Positions 54,916 to 64,000 of a stretch of DNA of 64,000 nt are shown here, piece by piece (within the stretch, counting starts at the first letter, position 1; the number at the start of each line of letters is the position of its first letter). The DNA is from Omphiscola glabra (Eukaryota > Mollusca > Gastropoda > Lymnaeidae). Made by a program: the position numbers and the translations under genes. The notes beneath the pieces are model-generated. The model saw only the letters and a list, made by a program, of their open reading frames with translations. It ran no database searches and had not been told where the DNA came from. The stretch is from contig OZ024804.1 of the NCBI GenBank assembly GCA_964017045.1, forward strand, positions 21,828,537 through 21,892,536. The letters run 5' to 3'.

Positions 54916-55628
54916 CTTTTTCCGAACAGCGGATTCTCGAATCCTGAAAAATTCTCTAAATATTGAAAATATCGGAAATGTCGGGATTCTGGTATCTGTA
55001 AAAATCAATGTCGAAAATACCGGTTTTGATAAAAGGGACCGGTATAGCGACCCCTACCCCTCTAATGCATTTATTTGATCCCGTGCCACCCCCTGCCCCC
55101 TTGGTGTGGTAGTGTCAACTAAAAGAGCTAGTAAAGTACAGGTGGGCTTATTCACGTTAAGTTATAGGCAGTGACAGCTGCCAGATTAAGTCATGGAACG
55201 ATGCTAGTGAACATGGTGATATCTATCTACGTTATGTGCTGTAGTGGACTTTTAAAATACACATTGGGAGCACGATACATCTTAAAAGATACTTTAGGAT
55301 ACCAAAAGATTAACTTAATTTAAAACACCTGCAGTCTTCATTCAAGGTGAATAACTCAATAAATTCATAAGGCAACGAATATATTGTATTGTCTCCCTTG
55401 GCAATGTCATGCACCTATTTATTACAATATTTTCGCGTCTATACGAAGCGTGTTATGCATAGTTTTACGTACCCAGCACACAGGGTGCGTCTTATATAAG
55501 ACTGTGTCTTATGTAAAATATTTTTGCACAAATCTTCAAAACCCGCGTCTTATATATGGGTGTATCTTATAATTAGGTGTGTCTTAAATGCACGAAAATA
55601 TGGTCAGTATTTTTTAACACGAACGAAC
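54916..55628. other. Intergenic DNA, no gene seen
   Basis: A three-copy GCGTCTTATAT(A/G)AG-type motif lies at about 55488-55590. No gene is supported. Confidence 0.4.
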
Positions 55629-55862
55629 GGTACAGTGTGTGGAACGGTACAGTGTGTGGAACGGTACAGTGTGTGGAACGGTACAGTGTGTGGAACGGTA
55701 CAGTGTGTGGAACGGTACAGCGTGTGGAACAGTACAGTGTGTGGAACGGTACAGTGTGTTGAACGGTACAGTGTGTGGAACGGTACAGTGTGTGGAACGG
55801 TACAGTGTGTGGAACGGTACAGTGTGTTGAACGGTACAGTGTGTTGAACGGTACAGCGTGTG
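55629..55862. repeat. 17-bp minisatellite
   Basis: Fourteen units of GTACAGTGTGTGGAACG with rare changes (GTTGAACG, AGCGTG). Both strands are open in several frames because no frame of the unit contains a stop. Confidence 0.95.
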
Positions 55863-56954
55863 ATTGAAGGACGATTGTTGCGATCGGTTGTTTCACGATT
55901 TTCATTCCTAGTTGTAAAAACAAGTGGGTAAGTGTTCAATAATTACCACGTGTAACAATCCAATGGTAAGTGTTCAGTAATTACCACGTGTGACCATCCA
56001 ATACAGGCCACTTCAAATGTAAAAACCCTTTCGTTTCAATGTTTTGTCTACCCTAATTATTGCAGATCTAAGTTTTAAACTTATATAATATAGTACGTGT
56101 AACAGGTCTAATGTAAACAAAATAATTTCATTTCGGACAATGTATTGTTTTTGGTAATTAAGATGTACAGGAAGTTAAATGTGAGAATTAGGGTCAGGTA
56201 ATAATTGATGTCATGTGCAGAAGTACAGGAGATAGACAATGGACGTATGGACGTTCTGATATTTTGCAATAATTGACTCTTAAGACATCATGTGCAATTG
56301 TGTGATATATACTTCAAGAGTGAAGGAATATGGCGATATGCATTATCTTTCTCCAATTATAGGAGACTTATTATTATTGTAAAATATGTCAAGTCGTGAA
56401 TAAATATTATGGTCATGTCAAACTTAAATCTGACTTGTATTATTGAAGACATCGTGGTGATTAATTATTAAGAAGAATGAAGTAAGTTGTTACATCGTGT
56501 TCTCAAGTAAAGTGTATCATGGTGTTATAGTAGGTTTACATAATTTTGTTTAATGTTATCAATTATCACAGCAACAACTAAGGCAGCTGTATGACCAGTA
56601 CATTCGGTTGGGTTCAAAGATACTTTTTTGGTATCTTTGATGGGTGCGTTAGAAAACAAGACAAGAATTTGTTCAATTTTTGACTTAAATATGAAAAAAA
56701 GGTATACCAAGTATTTAATTTTTTTACTAAACATAATTTAAGAAAATGTTACAAAATAGTGCTTGACTAGATCAAAACTCAATGTAACGTTTTGTTCTAT
56801 GCACCTTTATTTTCATCGTAAGCAGTTTCGGCTTCAAATCTACTTTTGGTCCACCCTGGGTATTTGATTTCCCCAGTATCTACCATATCTGGTGGGAATT
56901 CCCCTATCCGCCACATGGGGAGGCACTCGATGGAAGATCAGAAACTCCAAACGA
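55863..56954. other. Intergenic DNA, no gene seen
   Basis: A two-copy AAGTG(T/G)TCA(A/G)TAATTACCACG motif lies near 55930 and 55968. The rest is AT-rich without a supported feature. Confidence 0.4.
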
Positions 56955-57435
56955 GAATGAGAGAGAGAGTGAAAGAGAGAGAGAGAGAGAGAGAGATAGA
57001 GAGAGAACTAAAGAGAGAGTGACAGAGACAGCGAGAAAGAGAGTGGCATAGACAGCGAGAGAGAGAGAGTTAATGAGATTGGGAGTGGGACAGAGACAGT
57101 GACGGAGTGAATGCAAAAGAGAAAGAAAGGGAAAGAGAGAGGGAGAGAGAGTGAAAGTGTGTGTGGCAGAGACGGCAAAAGAGAGAGAGACAAAGAGAAA
57201 GAGAGGGACAGCTAGACAGTGAGTTAGTGAGAGTGGGACAGAAACAGCGAGATAGTGAGTGCGAGGGAGAGAGTGAGAGGGAGAGAGAGTGGGGAGAGAG
57301 AGTGAGTGAGAGAGTGAGAGTGAGTGAGAGAGAGAGAAAGAAAGAAAGATAGAGAGAGGGAGAGAAATAGTGAGTGAGAGAGGGGAGAGAGAGAGGGAGA
57401 GAGAGAGAGCGAGGGTGAGTGAGAGAACAAGGAGA
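56955..57435. repeat. GA-rich purine tract with degenerate units
   Basis: Almost 480 bp of GAGAGAGAGTGAGAG-type sequence with GACAGAGACAGCGAGA phrases at the left. The plus strand is almost purely purine. Frames here are simple-sequence artefacts. Confidence 0.93.
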
Positions 57436-58509
57436 GTTAAAGGATGTGGAATCGAAAGTAAATATATAATTCAGACCCCACCCTGGTGGTTCAACATTCT
57501 CGACTGTGTTAACAGAATTGTGTTATTCTAATCTGATGTTGCTCTACGGGCTCTCTGGCATGCGTTGTTCCAATTGTGTTAGTACAATTCTTTTGTTCTG
57601 TGTGTTGGCATCCGTGTGCTTTCATGTGTGTATTATTTGTTGATACCTTATAGCTGATCCCCTGCTTTTTATATAGTAGTAATTTTAATTTGACGCCCAC
57701 ACGCCTATTCACCTCCAAGCCCTACAAACGCACAAAGTTCAATTTACGCCTGCACACCCTTTACGTTTGGTTAACAACAAAATGTTTGTCCTTTCATGCA
57801 CTATCAAATAACGCCTGAACGTATTCCCCTCTAAACTCCCCCCCCCCCCCCCCCCACGGAATGTATGCCATACTATGATGTTATTGTATTACACAGTTAA
57901 ATATGTTGATGTCGTCATAGTCAATTTCTGATAACGATATTTAAATGTATTAGTTCTACGTTATATTGAAAATTGTTCATTGCTTCCACGCAAATGTGCT
58001 GGTGTGAACTGAGCATACGTGTTAATAAAGAAAAGGTAGAAATGTAACAACTAATTATCAGATCTTTTAAAATAGTGATAAGTTTGGAAAAAAATAATGT
58101 TTAATTAGATGTCAAGATTAATGGAGAGAGATATTTCGAGCTTTGAATATTGAGTAGATGTTCAGAATGGTCAAAGATGTGAGCATATGAACGTTGAATG
58201 TTTGTTAATATTTTTCGAAACAATTTAAGTTAAATTGTTTTCTTTAAAACGCTAATAAATAGCTACCACCTGTCGTTTCACTCACACGTTAAGATGTTTT
58301 GATTTCTGGCCATTTCCGAAACATTTCAGATTGTTGACTCCAAGAGCCGCTAACAAAGTTCCAGGGCCTGATAATATGGCTCTATTTGTTTGTTCTACGA
58401 ACTGGCTTCAAAGCAATGTCAGAATCATCATGAGTAATAATGTAGTTTAATTTTAAACCTTTTTTCTCATCATCTAAACATTGGCTTATTCGTTCGGTAC
58501 AAACGTAGC
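57436..58509. other. Intergenic DNA, no gene seen
   Basis: A poly-C run lies at 57838-57855. No gene, RNA or repeat family is recognised. Confidence 0.4.
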
Positions 58510-58895
58510 CCATCTACACTAACATAATGCACCTACGCTAACGTAGTCCTCCTACACTTACGACACTTACGTGGCCCGCCAACACCAAAATGGCCCACCT
58601 ACAGTAACGTGATCCATCTACACTAAAATGGCCCACAACTCTAACATGACAAGATCTACAATAATGTAGTACACCTACACTAACGTGGCCGACCTACACT
58701 AACGTGGCCGACCTACACTAACGTGGCCGACCTACACTAACGTGGCCGACCTACACTAACGTGGCCGACCTACACTAATTTAGTCGACCTACACTAACGT
58801 GGCCGACCTACACTAATTTAGTCGACCTACACTAACGTGGCCGACCTACACTAATTTAGTCGACCTACACTTACGTTGCCCACCTACAATGTTCT
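58510..58895. repeat. 19-bp satellite array
   Basis: About twenty units of CCTACACTAACGTGGCCGA. The variant ACTAATTTAGTCGA alternates with ACTAACGTGGCCGA near the right end with a period of two units. The left end is diverged. Confidence 0.93.
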
Positions 58896-58929
58896 TTTAG
58901 TTTCCAGAGGTTAAATGCTAGTCCTAGGT

Positions 58930-59131
58930 CAGTGGTTGGAAAATCGCGGCTCGCGAGCCACAAGCGGCTCTTTAGCTACCTGAGTGCGGCTCGGCCAGTC
59001 AGCCACAGATCGATTTTGATTCAGAAAAACATGGTTCTTGACTGGTTCTTAAAAAAAAGTTGGCTCTCAAAATTTGTTAACCGTTTCCCTGCTAATTTTT
59101 GGCTCTTGACCAATGAGTTTGCCGACCACTA
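58930..59131. mobile_element. hAT-type MITE with CAGTGGTTGG ends
   Basis: It starts CAGTGGTTGGAAAATCGCGG and ends AGTTTGCCGACCACTA (last base expected G). The interior has CGGCTCGCGAGCCACAAGCG and TTTGGCTCTTGACCAATGAG, typical of this hAT MITE style. The flanks TCCTAGGT and CCCTATGT match at 6 of 8 positions. Confidence 0.85.
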
Positions 59132-59233
59132 CCCTATGTAATCGAACCGTTTTTATGAATGTACCAAGTGTATATCCTAGTGTAAGATCTTACCAGCATT
59201 AGTGGCAACACTGTTAAAGAATGTACCAGAAGG

Positions 59234-59692
59234 TAACAGGGGCCCTAAATATTTTTTTTCTTAAATGAGCTATACAAATATAATTTCAATCATTGCTATT
59301 GCATGGGTGGATGGAAATGAATCAAGTACAAGCGAGATTTTAGTTTGTGTGTGACGTAAGTACAACCAATTTACAATTTTGCGTTTGGGGCCGGGGGCCT
59401 TATTTTAAAAATAATAAATATTTCAGCTATATAAATATAATTTAAAACAGAGCCATTGCATGGGTGGATCAATCGCTTCAAGTGTGTGGACTAAATTTTG
59501 AAATTCCATTGTCTCACGTGGGCTGCTGTATGTTGCCTGCTCACGCGTCGAAAAAACTTCTAATTTATTTGTGTACGCACTAGACGGAAAAAACAATAAA
59601 TATTTTTTATTTAAAAATTAAATTAAAACTTAATTAAAACACTTTTTTCATTGAGTGGCATTGCATCGCATGCGGGTTCTCGCTAGTTTAAA
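59234..59692. repeat. Dispersed unclassified repeat, copy 2
   Basis: Homologous to the right part of 34019-34731, in the same orientation. Both copies end in TGCTCACGCGTCGAAAA, an A-rich stretch, a TTGAGTG(A/G)CATTGCA phrase and a GCATGC(C/G)GGTT(T)CTC phrase. Copy 2 lacks the leftmost units. Confidence 0.7.
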
Positions 59693-59830
59693 AGAATGTA
59701 ATAGTTATTAGAATTTTAGAGAATGTAACGGACTGTTACAGCATATAATAGAATGAAACCTAACATAAAGTAACAGAATTGAATGGAATATAACATAATG
59801 TAACAGGATGTAATAGAATGTAAAATAATG
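59693..59830. repeat. Degenerate ~10-bp repeat
   Basis: Irregular units of GAATGTAACA / ATAATGTAAT. Confidence 0.7.
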
Positions 59831-59964
59831 TAATATAATGTTATAGAGCTTTCAAATTCGGTCAACAGTTTGGTATCAGGCATTGTCTTTTAATCTCATA
59901 ATATTAAGATGTTCACCATTGTCTGATCTCTATAAAGGTATTTATCAAATTAATAACATTGAAA

Positions 59965-60380
59965 ACAATTTATCAGAAATGTTAACATCTGGACATAAGA
60001 TCACCTGACATGTTAATATCTGGACATCAGCTACCTTGAAATTTAAATATCTGGACATCAGATAACCTGACATTTTAATATCTTGTCATCAGCTTACCTG
60101 ACATTTTAATATTTGGACATCAGTTGACTTGACATTTGAATATCTGAACATCAGCTACCTTGAAATTTGAATATCTGGACATAAGCTGACCTGACATTTG
60201 AATATCTGAACATAAGCTAACGTTATATTTGAATATCTGGACATCATAAATCTTGACATTAGAATATCTGGACATCAGCTCACCTCACATTTGAATATCT
60301 GGACATCAGTTAACCTGACATTTGAATATCTGAACATCATCTATATGGACATTTGAATATCTGGACATCAGTTAACCTGG
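59965..60380. repeat. ~30-bp degenerate satellite
   Basis: About thirteen units with ATTTGAATATCTGGACATCA then GCTAACCTGAC. It is diverged throughout. Confidence 0.9.
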
Positions 60381-60814
60381 CTCACATTGTCACCCCTCAA
60401 CGTACAACTGTCATTGATGCAAGCAACGGCGCCTGCAATTTACGTCTGAAATATGGGTCTGCCGTACGCGCATCCACTATAACGCCAACAATATAGGTCT
60501 AGATAATCGAGTTTCACCACACTGCTTATCCCACTAGTTTCGATACCCTTCCTTTCACATACCTCTTCTGTTATTCCAAGCCACTCATAATATTAAGAAC
60601 GTATTTTACACACATTCATCATCTGGAGCAAAGTGAAAAAATATTATTAAAAAAAATCATAACATTTTAAATCGATTGAATTTTTAATTTTAGTCGACCA
60701 TGGCCTGACGTCTATATTTCAACCACGAAGGCACCCCTGTAACAAGGGAATATCCCCCAAAAGATGTAATAGCTTTTATCCTAGTCAGAGCCTTGTAAAA
60801 AAAGCATTAACCCA
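60381..60814. other. Intergenic DNA, no confident gene
   Basis: A short open frame at about 60393-60492 reads TTVIDASNGACNLRLKYGSA and looks protein-like, but has no splice pair or recognised family. Confidence 0.3.
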
Positions 60815-61190
60815 CTAACCCACACTCACTGATCTAGAGCTTTGAGTATAGCTTCGCCCCTGTCATTAGAGAAAACCCCACCCACCCACACGGACTGAAC
60901 TAGAGTTTTACCAGCTTGGATCTTGTGTACGCCCCTGTCATTTAAGAAAAAATCTACCCACCCACGCCTACTGATCTAGAGCTTTACCAGCTTTGATCAT
61001 AGCCACGCCCATGTCATTAGAGAACACCCCCACCCACACCCACTGATCTATAGCTTTACCAGCTTTGATCATAACTACGCCCCTGTCATTAGAGAACCCC
61101 CACACCCACTGATCTATAGCTTTACCAACTTTGATCATAGCTACGCCCCGTCATTAGAGAACACCCCCACCCACTCAATGCACTCGACTA
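60815..61190. repeat. ~65-75-bp repeat, five units
   Basis: Units contain ACTGATCTAGAGCTTTACCA, GCTTTGATCATAGCTACGCC and CCTGTCATTAGAGAACACCC, with deletions between units. Confidence 0.9.
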
Positions 61191-62299
61191 GAACCTTAAC
61201 GGTTTTGGTTTTTAAAAGGCCCGTCGTCCAAGGAGTCTCGCAGTAACTGACGCCAGCGGAGAAAAGCTCAATCCTATGTGTGTGTGTGTGTGCTTGTCAC
61301 AGCTGCGACATGACGATATATAGGGCAGTTTTGTGTCTAGGGGCAGAAGTCGCGATTCTTCAACTAAAATTTGGAAAACAAATTGTTTACTTGAAGGATT
61401 AATTGGTTAAGTTCGCCATTTGACAGTGAAGATTATCAATACACAACGACCCGGTTTCTGTGTGTATCGACGTGTACCTTTTAGGTTGTAACACGGATGA
61501 CCCGGATCTCTGTGGCGGATTTACAAACACAGGTAAAATATGTTAGCACAACCTGACTTGTATAATGTCATCGTCTTATAAGATCTAAATAGTGTGTGTG
61601 TTGTTTTTGCGTGTATGAGTGTGACACAGTGGTAGGAAGTTGTGTGGGGAAAGTTGTGTGGGGAAAGTTGCTTGGGGAAAGTTGGACTGTTCAAAATTAT
61701 GAAGTGTGTGTGTAAGTCAGAATGAATTTCTAGAGGAATAAAAAAATAAATTTGTGATACCATAGTTAGAATTTGGGCTTTGCGTAGTGATGTAAGATTA
61801 CGTCAAATTGTAGGAACAAAGTACAATGTATTCTGACTTCTGTACAGCATTATATAAATTGGTGGTGGTTTTCAATTCTTGTTCATTATCGGTCTCTACT
61901 CTCTACCACAGCATTTGCCAAGGAACCAAGTTAATAAGGGTTGACTGTATTCATGTTGTCTCTGTGCAGGTTAATAAGGGGTTAGCACAATAGGAAATTA
62001 GTAAAACAAAGAAAGGTTAAACCTGAAAAAAAAGGAAACAAAAACAGGCAGGAAGTCTTCATCAGCGAACAAACAGAAAAACGAATCAAATTGAAAAATA
62101 GCAGCACTTAGCTTAGAAGTAGTATTTATGGGTTTGTCTCTGTACAGGCTAACTTAATGCAGGTTGTCTTTATGAAGAACATCAGTAGATTTTAAATAAA
62201 ACAACGAAACCATCGCCATCTGGCGGTCTCTATTCTGTGTCTATTTTTTAATAGGAAATGCGTGTGTGTGTGAATTCCTGTGTGGGGAGAAACTAAGCA
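61191..62299. other. Intergenic DNA, no gene seen
   Basis: A GT microsatellite lies at about 61277-61291 and a short tandem GGGGAAAGTTG(T/C) motif at about 61645-61683. No gene is supported. Confidence 0.4.
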
Positions 62300-62695
62300 G
62301 GGCAAGTTTATGGTTGCTGGCCAATATCTATAGGGCAAGTTTATGATTGCTGGCCAGTATCTGTAGGGCAAATTTATGATTGCTGGCCAGTATCTATAGG
62401 GCAAGTTTATGATTGCTGGCCAGTATCTATTGGGCAAGTTTATGATTGCTGGCCAGTATCTATGGGGCAAGTTTATGATTGCTTGCTAGTATCTATAGGG
62501 CAAGTTTATGATTGCTGGCCAGTATCTATAGGGCAAGTTTATGATTGCTGGCCAGTATCTATAGGGCAAGTTTATGATTGTTTGCTAGTATTTATAGGGC
62601 AAGTTTATGATTGCTGGCCAGTATCTATAGGGCAAGTTTATGATTGCTGGCCAGTATCTATAGGGCAAGTTTATGATCGCTGGCCAGTATCCATG
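62300..62695. repeat. 33-bp satellite array
   Basis: Twelve units with TTTATGATTGCTGGCCAGTA then TCTATAGGGCAAG. Thirty-three is eleven codons, so both strands carry long repeat frames. They are artefacts. Confidence 0.95.
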
Positions 62696-63184
62696 TGCTA
62701 ACAAATCCAATATGATTATCATGTTCCTCCTAAGATAGATGACACTTTTATTCTAAGCCCGGTATTTACTGTGCCGTATGGACAGATGCATACCTGTAGC
62801 GAGTACATTGGCCTTGAAACTATTTTTTAAGGAAACCCCACTTTCGTGTAATTTATATTAAAACTAAGATTTTTCTGACGATATATTTATTTTGTATTTC
62901 AATATATAGAGAACTAACCACCATACCAAACTGATCGGTTTAACTCCCTCCATGACGTGTGTGTGTGTGTGTGTGAAAAAAAAAAAGGGGGGGGGGGAGC
63001 AGTAAGGACTAAATTATTTCATTTCCATCATAGATAAAATTCACATACTCCAAGATCGGGACAGATGTTACCTATTCAATAGATCGTAACCAAATAAGCT
63101 GATCTCTTTATACTTTATCTCACGTGATGTCGGTTATTTATACAGAAGTATCCTGCAAATTTAAGCGACAATTCGTTTTAACAA
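62696..63184. other. Intergenic DNA, no gene seen
   Basis: A (GT)n, (A)n, (G)n run in direct succession lies at 62958-62997. Nothing else is supported. Confidence 0.4.
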
Positions 63185-63515
63185 AGTTGCCCGTCTCAAC
63201 CCTCCTTCCATTGCCAACCTGTTGAATCCCGTCTCAACCCAGCTTTCATTGCCAACCTGTTACCAATTATCTCAGCTCTTCTTGCATTGCCAACCTATTA
63301 CCAACCATCTCAACTCAACTTCCATTGCCAACCATCTCAACTCACGTCCATTGCCATCCTAATACATTCCGACTCAACACTGACTCCATTGCCAACATCT
63401 TACAGTCCCACTCCACCCTGCCAACATCCAACATTGCAAACCCATGCGAGTCAGACTCAACCCTGCCCAAAATGCCAACCTGTTACACTCCCACTCAACC
63501 CTGCCAATATCGCTT
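63185..63515. repeat. Degenerate ~38-bp minisatellite
   Basis: About eight imperfect units contain CATTGCCAACCTGTTAC and CCCA(C/G)CTCAACCCT. It is pyrimidine-rich on the plus strand. Confidence 0.8.
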
Positions 63516-64000
63516 TCTACGTTTGCATGTTGAGAAATTTTCTATTCATGCGTATCATTATTATTGTTATTTTTAAATTGGCCAATCCAATCAATCAATG
63601 AATCCAAGGAGCAGGTTTCTCGCCCTTCTCACAATAAACTGTACATTGGCGGTTGCTTGTGTTGAGTTCCAATAACATTGGCTGGGGAAGGTTATTTCAT
63701 TATGAGCCTCGATGAACTCACCGGTCGTATCAGCGAGATATCGATTGAGATCAATACAGGTGTGTTCAATGGCTCGTCCACGATACACGGTGAGAGTGTG
63801 TGCTCGTTTATCCTCGGATTTCTGTGTACACCGTGCATGCTCATGTGTAGTGAGTGTAGCTTGGAGTACGCAGTACAAGGTATGTAGTTGGGGGGGGGGT
63901 ATGAATGTAGTGGTAAGTTCAGAAGGATATGTAGTTGGAGTACGCAGTACAAGTTATGTAGTGGTTGCTATGATTTTAAGGGTACCTTGATAAGGATATG
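63516..64000. other. Possible exon region at the right edge
   Basis: A balanced-composition block at about 63640-63885 is open on both strands. Plus: GYFIMSLDELTGRISEISIE up to a donor-like ACAAG/GTATGT at 63880. Minus: EHTCIDLNRYLADTT up to a donor-like GTGAGT complement near 63715-63720. The strand cannot be decided and no family is recognised. GGAGTACGCAGTACAAG occurs twice (about 63863 and 63938). Confidence 0.25.

Noticed and set aside
56904..57430. Ser/Leu-rich open frames on both strands
   Set aside because: They are translations of a GA-rich simple-sequence tract.

Overview
This is a stretch of animal nuclear DNA with no bacterial gene layout. It is AT-rich and almost free of recognisable host coding sequence. 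It carries roughly fifty tandem-repeat arrays (hand tally about 15 kb, near a quarter of the window) and many small transposon copies. SPIN-like hAT miniature transposons, a gypsy LTR element, L2/CR1-like LINE tails and a tRNA-derived SINE indicate a metazoan. SPIN is known from vertebrates and, from memory, from an assassin bug and a pond snail. With the minisatellite density this makes me favour an invertebrate, perhaps a gastropod mollusc, but the species cannot be fixed from the sequence alone.

Layout. 0-10 kb: AT-rich DNA with short minisatellites, three SPIN-like copies (one carrying a nested miniature transposon), a minus-strand LINE fragment near 4.3-4.85 kb and another hAT-type MITE at 9.57 kb. 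10-13.3 kb: a gypsy-like LTR retrotransposon with exact TG...CA ends and a 4-bp target duplication, sitting inside a 57-bp satellite. It keeps one open 587-codon gag-protease frame, but reverse transcriptase, RNase H, the integrase core and nearly all of the 3' LTR are gone. 14.7-16.2 kb: an L2/CR1-like LINE 3' end interrupting a minisatellite. 17.7-25.9 kb: a dense run of arrays, including a 26-bp array with a 364-bp higher-order repeat and an 11-bp array with a 165-bp higher-order repeat.

26-45 kb: mostly intergenic DNA with further arrays, several hAT MITEs with 8-bp target duplications, a dispersed unclassified repeat (second copy at 59 kb), and a possible minus-strand promoter with two splice donors at 33.1-33.65 kb, the best hint of a host gene. 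45-51.2 kb: a candidate internal exon, a tRNA-Leu-like SINE and a decayed hAT transposase (DUF4371/hATC type) whose C-terminal coding region holds four exact copies of a 23-bp segment. 51.3-64 kb: a GC-rich insertion splitting a 75-bp repeat, a second hAT relic with BED-finger remnants pierced by a MITE, and more arrays up to the right edge.

No intact host gene is demonstrated. The only long open frame is the retroelement ORF. Other long open frames coincide with tandem arrays and are best explained by repetition. The most useful observations are the SPIN-like copies, the compact gag-protease element inside satellite DNA, the higher-order repeats, and the nested insertions that give relative ages.
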